Positions 37,543 to 48,943 of a stretch of 64,000 nucleotides of DNA are shown here, piece after piece (the first letter of the stretch is position 1; every line of letters begins with the position of its first letter). Source of the DNA: Albifimbria verrucaria (Eukaryota > Ascomycota > Sordariomycetes > Hypocreales > Stachybotryaceae). The translations under genes were made by a program, and so were the position numbers. The notes under the pieces were generated by a model that was not told the DNA's origin, made no database searches, and saw only the letters and a program-made list of their open reading frames with translations. The DNA is taken from the NCBI GenBank assembly GCA_020081605.1, contig JAHREC010000013.1, positions 7,235,399-7,299,398 of the forward strand, in the 5' to 3' direction.

Positions 37543-38596
37543 ATGGATGAACATGTAGTCAATGATACCGAACGTTTTTAAGTGAGGATTCTGGGGTTTG
37601 TTGCGCATCCTGTAAGGGTTGCAAAGGTGATACGGCACTCCGCAAACCCTCATGGGTCCGCACAAATGGCTTGTTTCTGGTCGTTATTGTCCTTCTGGCT
37701 CTAAACGCGATGCTGCTGGCCACGAAGTTTATCTCTTCAATCAATTTCAATGGCAATCACAAGGGAGAATGCGATGAGAACAGCTCATCACACAAAGGAC
37801 ATGGACAATTGAGTAGGTATTCATCTCAACTCATGAAACGCTTAATTGATGACTTCATTTAGTATTTCCTGACGGTGTGCTTCAGTATGACAAGAGGCCA
37901 CGGTACTTGCCGTATGTATTTCCGTATGTACTTGCAAGAGACTCAGGACTCCTTCCTGTATAATGGCCATATGAAGAGTTGTGAATGCTTACGACTGTAT
38001 CCCAGCTGGAAGCAGGAGCCCTCTGATGAGCTCGACCGCATATGGGGCGATCTATTATGGGGTAAGTGTTTGGCACTAGGTCCAGTCCAGGAGAGTTTTT
38101 GAATAACCATGCAGCCCCAAATATTGAAATTACTCCTCAAGAACTCAAACATCTCGACCTGAACTCAACAAACAGGATTAAGGTGAACGGTGGTAGCCAC
38201 TATTGGGCCCATCTCGGGATTTATCACAGCCTGCATTGCCTGGACAATCTTCGTCGTATCTTGCACAGTGATTACTATGAGAAGGAGATTTCTGGTTCTA
38301 GATTCCTTAAAGCATTCAAATTCGGTCATACCGGTATGCCCTCAAGCCACATCAATCAATTCTTTGCATTTTCTAACCACCAAGTTAAAGATCACTGCAT
38401 CGACATGATTCGACAATCTCTTATGTGCCATCCAGACCTTGGTGTATATACGGCCGAATGGAGTGATGATTCGCACACTATCCCTAACTTGAAGATTAAA
38501 GTTGAAGCGCAAACTAGCTGTGTGAACTGGGAGAACTTGGACAATTGGGCTCGTGGGCGAGCTCTCCGCCCCGGTTGGGAGAAGGCTGCACTTTGA
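37543..38596 (+). CDS. UstYa-like (DUF3328) oxidase/cyclase, type II membrane protein
   Basis: UstYa-family proteins catalyse oxidative cyclisation or other oxidation of RiPP core peptides in the secretory pathway. Start MDEHVVNDTER; a Cys-rich cytosolic tail; one membrane anchor GLFLVVIVLLALNAMLLATK. Three introns (37813-37862; 37912-38005; 38062-38114) join in frame to LIFPDGVLQYDKRPRYLP, WKQEPSDELDRIWGDLLW, then PNIEITPQELKHL. The diagnostic region reads GIYHSLHCLDNLRRIL, a perfect first HxxHC motif. It continues with DHCIDMIRQSLMCHPDLG, in which the second motif is altered (V rather than H three residues before the His). About 270 residues, normal for the family. One frame break in a TTTTT run (37575-37579) separates the first 12 codons from the rest. 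It lies 1 kb from the divergent repeat precursor. Confidence 0.88.
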
Positions 38597-39683
38597 CAGT
38601 GTTAGAAATTCACAGACTGACAGGAGAACACCTATATATGATGACGTCTTTGTACCTAATTCAGCATAACCCGATGATTTGAGTAAGGCTGAGGAGGCCG
38701 GGAGCGGTTGGCACGAATAACAGTCTGCTAAATTGTAGGACCTGTTACTGAATATCATGTGGAATGTTGATTGGAATATTGTGGTGACAATTTATTATCG
38801 ATACTTCTGATCAGGCAAACAAACGTGACCAAAAATGCAATTCTAATAGTTCCTGGGAGTTTCCATGCGCACTAGCGAATTGCAAAGACAAACCAGCATT
38901 TCGAGATCGATAAGAGGAACATGGGAATGATTCCATAGCACCAAGAAATAAAAGTGAAAATGGAAATAAAAATAATGTTATTCGTGGTTGCGTGTCCGAT
39001 GTGATCAGAGTGGCCTATTTGATGTGAGAGACCTTAAAATATATCAAGACTAACCAGACATATTTAGTAGGACAACGAGTTTCCAGGGTACTACGGAAGA
39101 TGCGCTGCAATTGCTGCCGTAGCACAACTCACAGGGATCCGCAGAAGCAATGAGAGAAACGGACGAGACAACTTGATCCGCTTATCAGTGTAGGAGAAAC
39201 ATAGGTAACTAGATGGTGCAAACTTTCTATCAAAGTTGAAACTCTAGCAAACCACACTATGCAATTGACCATGGAAATTTATTATTCCATTTCTATGCTT
39301 ATACACTAGCTAGAAACCACGGCGTTCGTTTGAGCCACGCTATAATGAATGGAGCGTTGTGATTCTCGATACCGGCTCTGATCACAACCACAGTCGTGAT
39401 TCGTGCCTCAGCATAAGTCACCACCTTGAAGGTGTTTGATTGAGGAGCAGTTTTGGCGAACTCGCTACGCTACGCTACAAAGTGGCATACTTAGTCAATC
39501 ATCAGTTTTAACCTCTTCATCGCCTGTAGTAGCATAAGAGAACACATTATCAGCTCCGAGATTGCCTTGTGTAATGGCGACAAAGAAAGCTAAATCGCTT
39601 ATACAATAGACGTACCACCGCTCCTCGAAACTAAGATAAATGGCACTTGATCCAAGCAAGGTCAAACACGTTCTGATCTACCA
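38597..39683. other. Intergenic, no gene recognised
   Basis: About 1.1 kb between convergent 3' ends of the UstYa-like gene (+) and the cutinase (-). Only short ORFs; no second UstY gene, tyrosinase or peptidase is seen here. Confidence 0.45.
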
Positions 39684-40534
39684 TCAAGGTCGGCTACAGC
39701 TGGTCTTGTTCAAAGCGTCTGCAATGAATTTCACACTGGGATCAATCCATTCAGGGAACATATATGTCAGATGATAGTAGAAACATGGACCTTCGGTGCA
39801 GATCTACATTCATCATGTCATTAGATGGCCACAATGCCCCACAAACATTGGAAACTTACTGGGTCTCCCGCTGCGCAGTTTTGCAGCAATTTCGGTCGGA
39901 GAGCTGTTGGGAAATCTCTACCAGCCTTCAAGTATGGGTCACCAAACATAACTAAGGCCTTGATCTTAGGATAAAGCGTTTCCGGAAGTTGCTCTGTTGC
40001 TAGGTGCATAACGTAGGCACCCTGAGAGTACCCCACAAGAGCAAATTTCTGACGAGGACACAGGATACTCTGGCTTCTTAATCGCTGAACCACGTCCGCA
40101 ACACCCTTAAGCGAACTGTTGACGACATCTGAGCTGGCGGGATACTTGATGCCACGTCAGTGCAGTGGGACCCACGGCGAATCTGTACACAATCGCCTTA
40201 CTTGGACAGGATAACCCTGAACACCCTCTAACACCTTTGTGAGATTGCTTATGACTGGATCACCAACGATGACACCGAATTTGCCATCCGGTTCGAAGTT
40301 GATCTCGCTTGTCCCGCGAGCTTGGTATTATCAATGTCAGCGTGCATGAAACCGGAAGAGAATTGACATGTAGCATACCGACAAGCACCTCATAGGCCGA
40401 ACACCCTGTTGGTATATCGTCTGGATTCTGTGGAACTGCCGGCCCAATTTCATAAGGGGGTGGGGTGGACAGTCCTGCCCGGCAACTAGACTGACTGCTA
40501 AGTAGAGCAAACCGGGGACCCGTCTGCATAGCAT
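39684..40534 (-). CDS. Cutinase (CE5 family), secreted, one frame break
   Basis: Secreted serine esterase that hydrolyses cutin or related polyesters. The start at 40534 gives a signal peptide (MLCRRVPGLLYLAVSLVAG). The second, in-frame half of exon 1 (PYEIGPAVPQNPDDIPTGC) is one base out, at a GGGGG run (+ strand 40456-40460). An intron then joins YEVLV to ARGTSEINFEPDGKFGVIVG, the oxyanion-hole region. A second intron joins GVQGYPVQ to YPASSDVVNSSLKGVADVVQ. The nucleophile motif FALVGYSQGAYVMH follows. A third intron joins LQNCAAGDP to ICTEGPCFYYHLTYMFPEW, giving the catalytic Asp and His in their normal spacing. The end is NKTSCSRP. About 225 residues with four family cysteines. Apart from the single homopolymer break, it looks functional. 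Confidence 0.92.
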
Positions 40535-41160
40535 GGCTGGTGAGTTCAAGTTATCACTTATATTTGAGGAGCCTCAATTGGTAATGAACAAGAAATATCG
40601 AGCTGCGACCCTGCTGACAAGAAATGGAAAGGGTGGCATTTTATACATGCATCCTATGATGGGCGGGCTATTGTACTTGTTACCGAAAGCTGAGAGGCCA
40701 GGCCTAATTAGTCTATCTACATGACATACATGTACTGCTCAATACAAAATATGCAGACATCTTCCCATCGGGAACATCAGCCGTGCAAGTGGGCGATAGC
40801 TTCCTGCTCGTATGCAACGGATGACGCTCCCGCATATTCTCGGTTGAAGCCTAGGGTTAGCCGCAGTCAGGGGTCCAGGTGTCTGAGAATCTCATCCCCT
40901 TGGGTGTGCCAAGGCAGCATCCATGTATATGACCCATATCACCCATGTAATGATGTCAGTACATCCAGGGACTTGGAAATCCCTCACTATATAATTAGCT
41001 ATATAACTGATTATGACGAAACTTCCATAATAGATAATGCTGCTGCAGCTAGCTACCTGATTATGGAAGAAGATAACAAGGCTGTAGCGGCCACCGTGCC
41101 GGCCGATAAACTGTGACGATCAGGGTTGTCCTACACAGTGTGAAGGGTATAGGGTAGGTA
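40535..41160. other. Intergenic, edge of AT block
   Basis: Upstream of cutinase. A 131-codon plus-strand ORF (40721-41116) has no family signature, and its 3' half has low-complexity, AT-drifting codons. Not called. Confidence 0.4.
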
Positions 41161-43651
41161 AGATCGAGTAGTTATCCTTTGATAAATAAACAGGGCTTAC
41201 TTTTAACTTAAAGTAATATTATATAATTATTATTAATTAAGTGAGTTACCTTTAGAACTTAAGTTAAAGGTAGCTTAATAACTATATATTATTAATAGCT
41301 AATAGTCTTTTAATTAATAACTAGGAAAAGATTCTTATTTATATATTAATATTTATATTATAGAATAATTATTTATTTTATTATTCTAATAATAATAACT
41401 TTTATTATTATTCCTAGCTATAATAAGATAGTGTGTTTTTAATAAAAAAGAAAAAAGTATATAGGATTAAGATTAATTAGAATATATAGAATAGGTTAGG
41501 AATATATAATATAGAGACTTAGGTTTAAATAAATAAATTATATACTTTAGATTTTAATTATTTAATAAAAAGAATTCCTATAAAGAAATTAAAACTAATT
41601 AATTAAAAAAAAAAAAAATTAAATTATAATAATAAATTATATTAAAAAAAAAAAAAAGAATAAAAAAAAGATAGAATAGAATAAATAAAATAAATAAAGA
41701 ATAAAAAAGATTAAATTAAAGTTTTAATATTAAATATTTAATTATATATAATATATAAATTAAAATAAAAATATATATATATAAATAAATAAACTAGGAT
41801 TAATAAATAGTAGTTTTATTAATTATAGATTATAAATAAATTAAATAAAATAAGAATTATTTAGAATAGAATAATTATTAAAAAGAAAAAAATAATAAAA
41901 ATAAAGAAAATTAAAATAAATATATTTAAAAAAAAAAAAATTTATTTTTAATAATAATAAAAATATTTTAATAATAATATATATATTAAATATAAAAAAA
42001 TAAAATAAAATAAAATTAAATTAAAATTAAAATATATTTAAATAGTTTTATATATAATATAAAGTATTATATTATTATATATTAATAATATATAATATAT
42101 TTTATTTTTAATAATTTAAAATAAAATAAAGATTTAATTTAAAAATATTATTTATATATTAAACTATATTAATTAATAAATAAAAAACTAAAGATAATTA
42201 TTTATTTATTATTATTATATAATTTACTAAGGATTAATAAGCTAAAATATAAAAAACTAAATAAAAAATAATTATATTAAAGAATTAAAAGTTTTATTAT
42301 ATATATTAAATATATATATATTAATAAATATAATAAAATAATTTATTAATTAAAATTAATAAAAATTATTTTTTTAAATAATATAATAAAAAAGCCTTAG
42401 AATATAGAATAATTAAAAGCCTAATTATAAATATATTATATAACTTAAATAAATTATATAAAAGTTTATATAGAAGTATATATAGATTAAACTAAAAATA
42501 AAGAGTAGATTATATAAAAAAATAAAAAAATAAATTATATTAAATATTTTTAAGCTTAAAATAAATAATAAATAAATTAATTAATAATTAATATTTAAGA
42601 ATATTATATACTAAGAGAAAATAATATTATAAATAATTAAATATATATAATTTAATTATATAAGCTATAGTATTATTAAAGGTTAATATTAATAAAATAT
42701 ACTAAGGATAAAATAAGGTAAATTTAAAGAGATTTAGTATTTTTATATATTATTAAATTATTAAGAACCTAGAAGATTAATTAAAAAGAAAGAAAAAATA
42801 AAAAAAAAAAAATAGTAAAAATAATAATATAAAGTAGCTAAAGTCTATTAATAAATATTATTATTATAATAATAAATTTATTTATTTATATTTTAAAATA
42901 AAGAGTTTTTATTTATAAAAATATTAATATATATATATTATAGTTAATACTTTAGCTTATTTAAAAAATAAATATTTATTATTCCTTATTAAAATAAAAG
43001 CTTATATTCTAAAAGAGATTAAAAAACTATTTAATTTTATATAAAATAAGATTAAGCTAAAGGATTTTATATTCTTAAATTTATATTATATATTTATATA
43101 TTAGTTTACTACCCTTATAGTAATAGGAAATATTAATAGGCTATTAATAATTCTTTTCTATAGAGTATTTAAACCTATATTAAAAGACTAGGGTAGTTAA
43201 TAATTCTTTTTTAATCTACTGATAATTAAAGAAAAAACTATATAAATAAATAGAATAAATATTATAGAAAATATAATAAGATAAATTATATATTAATTTC
43301 TATTAAAAGTTTTTATTTTATATTTTTTTTTATTTATTTTAATTAATTATAAATATATATATATAAAATTCTTAATAAAATTAAATAAATTAATTTATAT
43401 ATAAATTAATAATTATATTTAATAATATTATATTTTTAATAATAAAACTTAATATTATTTTATTTTTAAACTCTATAAATATTAATTATAATATTATTAT
43501 TTTATATTTATTAATTTATTATTTCTTTTATTAATATTTTTTTTTAAAAATATAATTATTAATATAAATTAAATATTTAATTCTAATTTTAATAATTTAT
43601 ATTATATATATATAAATTTAATAAAAACTATTAATTTAATTCTTTTTTAAA

Positions 43652-43682
<31 letters not shown>

Positions 43683-43795
43683 TAAACCTATAACTATTAA
43701 AAAATATAAATTATAATATATAATATAACTATTAAGTAATTACTAAGTATATTATATATATAATTTATAATTATACTCATAGATATTTTAATATA
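41160..43795. repeat. Large AT-rich block (RIP-like)
   Basis: Almost pure A+T over 2.6 kb, with poly-A runs and no ORFs. Strand bias toward A on the plus strand is visible in the first half (41.4-43.0 kb), unlike the more balanced block at 31-35 kb. Confidence 0.85.
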
Positions 43796-44995
43796 TAAAA
43801 TAATAGCTAGCTATATTACTATTACCTTATAGTACCTATTACCCTATAGCCTTATTACCCTATAGCTCTATTATATTAATACCCTATTACCCTATTACCC
43901 TATAGCCCTATTATACTATTACCCTATAGCCCTATTATACTAATACCCTATTGCTTTATTACCCTATAGCCCTATAACCCTATTATATTATTATACTATT
44001 ACCCTATTACCCTATAGCCCTATTGCCCTATAGCCCTATAGCCCTGTGGCCTTATTATATTAATACCCTATTACCCTATTACCCTATAGCTTTATTACGC
44101 TATTACCCTATAGCCCTATTATACTATTGCCCTATTACTCTATAGCCCTATTGCCTTATTACCCTATTATATTATTACCCTATTACTCTACTACCCTATA
44201 GCTTTATATAATAACTAGCTATATTACTATTGCTTTATAGTGCTTATTACCCTCTTACTCTATTATACTATTACCCTATTACTCTCCTACCCTATAGCTC
44301 TATATAATAGCTAGCTATATTACTATTACCTCACGGTGCCTATAGCTCTATTATATTATTACCTTATTACTCTACTACCCTATAGCTCTATATAATAGCT
44401 AGTAATATTACTATTACCTTATAGTATTTATTACCCTATTATATTATTATACTATTACTCTATTACTCTACTACTCTATAACTCTATATAATAGCTAGTA
44501 ATATTATTATTACCTTATAGTACCTATTACCCTATTATACTATTATACTATTATCCTATTACTCTATTATTCTATAGCTCTATATAATAGCTAGCTATAT
44601 TACTATTACCTTATAGTGCCTATAGCCCTATTATCCTATTACCCTATTATACTATTACTCTATAGCCCTATAGCTCTATTATTCTATTACTCTATAGCCT
44701 TATAGCCTTATTATACTATTACCCTATTACTCTACTACTCTATAGCTTTATATAATAGCTAACTATATTACTATTACCTTATAATACCTATAGCTCTATT
44801 ATATTATTATACTATTACTTTACTACCCTATAGCTTTATATAATAGCTAATAATATTATTATTACCTTATAATATCTATTACCCTATTATTTTATTATAC
44901 TATTACCCTATTATTATACTACCTTATAGCTTTATATAATAGCTATATATATTTATTATTATTTTATTACTTTATTATATTATTATTGTAGAGGG
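43796..44995. repeat. Degenerate satellite of 8-bp TTACCCTA / TAGCCCTA units with a higher-order repeat
   Basis: About 1.2 kb built from imperfect 8-mers of the type ATTACCCT and ATAGCCCT. A longer module containing TATAATAGCTAG followed by TATTACTATTACC recurs about nine times. Copies sit near 43.80, 44.21, 44.30, 44.39, 44.48, 44.59, 44.75, 44.84 and 44.94 kb, with irregular spacing of about 85-160 bp. The units resemble, but are not, telomeric CCCTAA repeats. Confidence 0.85.
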
Positions 44996-45022
44996 GTATT
45001 CCGTGCTTGGGTATAGGGTTAA

Positions 45023-45089
<67 letters not shown>

Positions 45090-45175
45090 CATACGTGAAT
45101 GTGTCTGCCACTACTACTAAATTACGACAACTACTACTACTACTACTAATAATAATAATAATAATAATAATGGGG
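45023..45175. repeat. Microsatellite cluster: (GT)n, (GTATGT)n, (CTA)n, (AAT)n
   Basis: A (GT) run of about 20 units with TGTATG interruptions, then ACTACTACTA and AATAATAATA runs. These are typical slippage tracts bordering the satellite. Confidence 0.9.
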
Positions 45176-45204
45176 CGTAGGGGCGGGCCGTAATGCATCG
45201 GGTG

Positions 45205-45226
45205 AATTTTGACCCCGGGGCGAAAA
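45205..45226. promoter_or_regulatory. GC palindrome copy 1 (degenerate)
   Basis: ATTTTGACCCCGGGGCGAAAAT, read in two halves around CCCCGGGG, is one or two substitutions from the perfect TTTCGCCCCGGGGCGAAA palindrome found at 45447-45464. It lies upstream of the DGQHR gene. Confidence 0.5.
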
Positions 45227-45284
45227 TAAGTGGGGTCTACTCTAATAGAACGACATGCAACAACTGAGTGCCACTGATGGTGGA

Positions 45285-45477
45285 ACTAACTACCATATTT
45301 CACCCCCGGGGCGAAACTGACATACGGGCCCTTCTACCAAACTCCAACCAATTCCCTACAAACAGTCGTATGTGTTTCACCCTGCCAAACCGATTTATTT
45401 ATTGCATGTCAGATGTCCTGGTTCGGAACCATAGTAAATGAATCAGTTTCGCCCCGGGGCGAAATATGGTAGTTAGT
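45285..45477. mobile_element. MITE-like 193-bp element with 35-bp inverted ends
   Basis: The left end (45285-45320, beginning ACTAACTACCATATTTC) and the right end (45443-45477) are inverted copies. They differ by one substitution and one extra C. Each end contains the GC palindrome CCCCGGGGCGAAAC; in the right end an 18-bp stretch (TTTCGCCCCGGGGCGAAA, 45447-45464) is perfectly palindromic. Inner sequence is non-coding. No clear target-site duplication is seen, so this may be a solo inverted repeat or a pair of regulatory sites rather than a transposon. Confidence 0.55.
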
Positions 45478-46071
45478 CTTTCCGATGGCAAGGTCCCGAA
45501 CACACTATGAATAGCGACGAAATCGTACCCGCAGTTTCCATCAGTGCAAGTTTCCTGGATTCGCACTTAATATTAATATTAAAGCATTTGTCGAGGATCT
45601 CGCCTGGAGGAAGTCACTTGGTGGACTATTCTTGTGTGCCTAAAGATGAAATAAACAGAAGTGGAGTGAAGAGCAGCCTTCGCCTCTTTGTACTTAATGT
45701 CTTCTATTTATGACCGTGTTTGTTGTTTTCACTTTGCTTTTTCTTTTCTCCCCTTTTGTTTCGTATTTAAAACGCGCGTCAGCAGTACAGTCGCGCCTTT
45801 TTCAGCAGGGCTTGCAACGGGGAGAGACATTAGCTTGATGCCTATTCAGCCACATTCGCATGAACAAGGTATATGCTGGTGGCGCCCTCAGACACCCTGC
45901 GGCTTTGTAACCAGGGCCAAGGTCATGCAGAGTACTCTATTTTCCATTTTTTATGCATCCTGTCGCCGAAACTCTTCCCCGAGTTGTTACCCGACACCAC
46001 CCTACCCTATACACTCATCATATAACTTCAGCATCATTGACACTGAGCCTGTGAGCGCAAAGGACATCAGA
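45478..46071. other. Upstream region of DGQHR gene
   Basis: Pyrimidine-rich stretches near 45715-45790 fit a fungal promoter/5' UTR. The ORF 45688-46344 in this area runs in another frame over the true gene and is not coding in my view. Confidence 0.4.
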
Positions 46072-48531
46072 AATGACGAAGAGAAAAGCCAATTCGTCCG
46101 AAGTTCATGGGGAAAAGATAACAACAAAAGAAGGCGCGAGGGAGTAAGCGTGATAAAGGCGGTGGCGTACTCAGTCAAGCATTTCATGAAACCCAAACAA
46201 TCCGACGTCAAGCGAAGCCTTACCAGCTCATGGTGGTTAAGATACCATTCGAGGCCCTCACGCCTGAATGGGAAAATGGAGAGAACTGTCAGGTTGATGA
46301 CAAACATGTCATTGATCTCGATGAAGTGTTTGAGCAGAATTTAGCACGAACTAGCGAGGAGAACTACATCTTGGTGTCGTGTACGTCACAAGCCATGCAG
46401 AAGTACATAAAGGAGCAACAGCAAAAAGACTCAACTTCACAAGATGACGGACAAGAATTACGCGACCTTGATGGTTGGCTGGACATCAATCAGGAGCCAC
46501 TCGAGATTATGGATGGTCAACACCGAGTGGCAGCTTTGCGAAGGCTAGTGAAACGCAAGAAGTTGCCAGACACGGAGCTCTGGTGGACCGGCATAATTTA
46601 CGACAAAGGTAAGTCGACCTCCACGCCCCAAAATAACAGGGGCAAAACCAAGTCAGGTTCTCAAGAAGCAAGATGATTAAATCAGATACTAGACGCGCTT
46701 CCACCCAAGCTCAACCTTCAACTGCGAGTCAACCGCAGCGACCTGTTGCTCCCAGACAGCCATGGTCAGATCTGGATGCAGCTTGTCATGGCGTCCAAGC
46801 AAGACGAGAGTTTGTTTCATGGGAAGAAAAGCGAAGTTGAAGCCCAAATGCTTGACTTGTTGCGTCTCGGTGGAAACCCGAATTTTCCCACCGGCCGACT
46901 AGGCACTTTATGGAACAACAAGAGCTGGGCGTCTAAGATTACAAGCTACTGCAGTACCACGGTCGGAAAAGACACCTTTAATATATCTAAGTGGGAGCAA
47001 TTAGCTAGCAGAAGATTTGATGCAGTAAGTTGTGTTTACATGAATACCCGCCCGATAACATCGGCAGGCTCGAAGTATGGACAAGGCTGAGAGACTCTAG
47101 TATTGCTTTACAATAACCGATGCCGTCGGGAAGAAGCTCAAGGAATTGCCAGGAGATGCTACCAAATACGTTCGCGGTTCGGACTGGAAAAAGATGGTGT
47201 ACGTATTGGCGGCAGGCGAAAAGAATGTGACAGCGAGCGCGATACGAAAGTTATTCTACAACGACCCGAAGGAAGGGGATGGTGATCGAGTCGGGCCTGG
47301 TGCACGTCGGACGGCTCGGTTTCTCACTGCACTGGACGATGCGGCGTATCGGGAATTGTACGAGTTTCTCATCGAGAATCCGAGCTTCCGCCTCCCGGAT
47401 GTTCACAGTCTGCTCGAGACGCCAAAAGACGTATGCCAGACCATGATGGAGGTAATGATCCATGTGGTTCTGTGGATCGATCGCGACTCGGAAGTCGTCG
47501 CGGACAAGCGCAAAGCAAACAAGCTCCCGCTGAGGAAGGGCTTCATCAAACGATTACAGAACGGCACGGATGAAAAGGCGATGAGGCTTGCAGATAAGCG
47601 GTCGATCATGCTCGAACGGGAGATTCTGGATTTTGTTCGTCGGCGGCAGCAATCATTGACTCACCCGGTGACAAAAGGCTATCTGAAGGCCATGCCGGAC
47701 CCGAACGACCGCAACGGCGCCGTATACGCAGAGAGGTTTGTTGACAGATTCTGGCAAAACCTGCTTCATATTGTCGAAACTTCCCTTGGCCCCAAGTTTC
47801 GTCCATGGTGGGTTGCTTCAAAGGGCGGCGATGGCCTGGGTTTATCTCCCGCCAATAGCCTCAAGGGATGCTCAGCCGTAACGCGTGCTGTATGTGCCCT
47901 AGCTTCACGCGTGCCTGAGGTGGCTGAAAACCCTGCATTGAACAGCAAGGAAGCCTCTGGTCAACTTGCAGCGGCGATCGACGGATGCATCGTAAAATGG
48001 GTGGCTGATCGATGTCGCCAAGCTCTTCGTGACGATCAGAACGGGCCGTCGCAAAACAAGCTAGCAGATGCGGATCGCGTCATTATAGAATCGACCGGGA
48101 AAGAGTACAATCTCCTCATGCTCAAGCGGAGCCAAGAAACAAAGACGAATGAGCCGGGACCGACGATGGACGCCGCATCCCGGGAGTCAGCAGTGGATGA
48201 TCCAACGGTGCGCACCATGAGTGTAGCTGCCAATGTGCCCTCTGAGCATGGGGCATCGGGGGATCAGGAGGTTCGCTCAGATGATGGTGGAGAAGAATCG
48301 CAAAATGGTCCAGACCAGGTATCCGTGGCTGAAACAGAAAAGCAAAGAGAGAGTCAGGCGAATGAAAAGGGGCAACCGCTTAGAGCGCGGGACGGCCCGG
48401 ATGATGGCAAGGATGCGCGTCGACGGCAGCCAAAACCAACGCAAACGGATGTAGGCTCAAGCCAGAGCGAACCTAGTAGCTCCCGAAATCCGCTGCCGTT
48501 TAGTCCCATGCCGGCGAGGAAGTCAGGTTGA
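46072..48531 (+). CDS. DGQHR-motif (DndB/ParB-like fold) protein of unknown function, three or more exons
   Basis: A start at 46072 (MTKRKANSSEVHGEK) is plausible but the first splice is unclear. The core begins KPYQLMVVKIPFEALTPEW and continues VIDLDEVFEQNL. It then reads EPLEIMDGQHRVAALRRLV, followed by ELWWTGIIYD. The arrangement of an initial strand, a helix and a DGQHR loop is that of ParB/sulfiredoxin-like domains such as bacterial DndB. An intron near 46605-46680 leads to LPPKLNLQLRVNRSDLLLP. The next, clean intron (GTAAGT..CTCTAG, 47026-47100) joins RRFDA to YCFTITDAVGKKLKELPGDA. The large last exon encodes 460 residues with no domain I know, ending in a polar, disordered tail rich in Ser, Gln and Glu. 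No signal or membrane segment; nuclear or cytosolic. It might belong to the DUF3723 or a related fungal family. Confidence 0.7.
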
Positions 48532-48943
48532 GAGGCCGATTAGCTGCGTCTTAATCCTCCTTTCATACATTTGACCCTTTACCCTATACAATGTGGTAGA
48601 ACACGATTTCCATCTCGTCATTGAGGCTAATAGCTGGCTTGCATTGGGACGGGCAGCAGGAAACACGCCACGTCAAGTGCTGGTGGACGAATCGGATGTG
48701 TAGCTAGGTCAACATGGTTCAATTAAATTTTGCTTTGCCAAAAAGAAAAGGAAAGGAACTGCCAATGCTATTCATTCATTTATGGTCGCGTTCTTTACTA
48801 AGCCGATATGCTTGACACGTAGGAGACACCTTTCGCCCCCGGGCGTAGCGAGATTTGCGTAGTCGTCAAGTCTTGGGTTAGGGTCAGTCTCTGTGAGTTA
48901 CCTTAAAATAATACCACCATCAAGCAAATACCCACCCAACACC
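48532..48943. other. Intergenic with a GC palindrome copy
   Basis: A 412-bp gap between the two genes of the module. It contains TTTCGCCCCCGGGCG at 48831-48845, a degenerate copy of the palindrome found upstream at 45.2-45.5 kb, about 110 bp before the next gene. Confidence 0.5.

Noticed and set aside
40721..41116. 131-codon plus-strand ORF at the AT block edge
   Set aside because: No similarity recognised, and its 3' half is low-complexity drift toward the AT block.
43796..44995. CRISPR-like array
   Set aside because: Repeats are imperfect 8-mers without unique spacers of constant size, in a eukaryotic genome.
45688..46344. 218-codon plus-strand ORF upstream of the DGQHR gene
   Set aside because: It overlaps the true coding frame (KPYQLMVVKIPFEALTPEW) in another frame and contains pyrimidine-rich promoter sequence translated as Phe/Ser/Cys.
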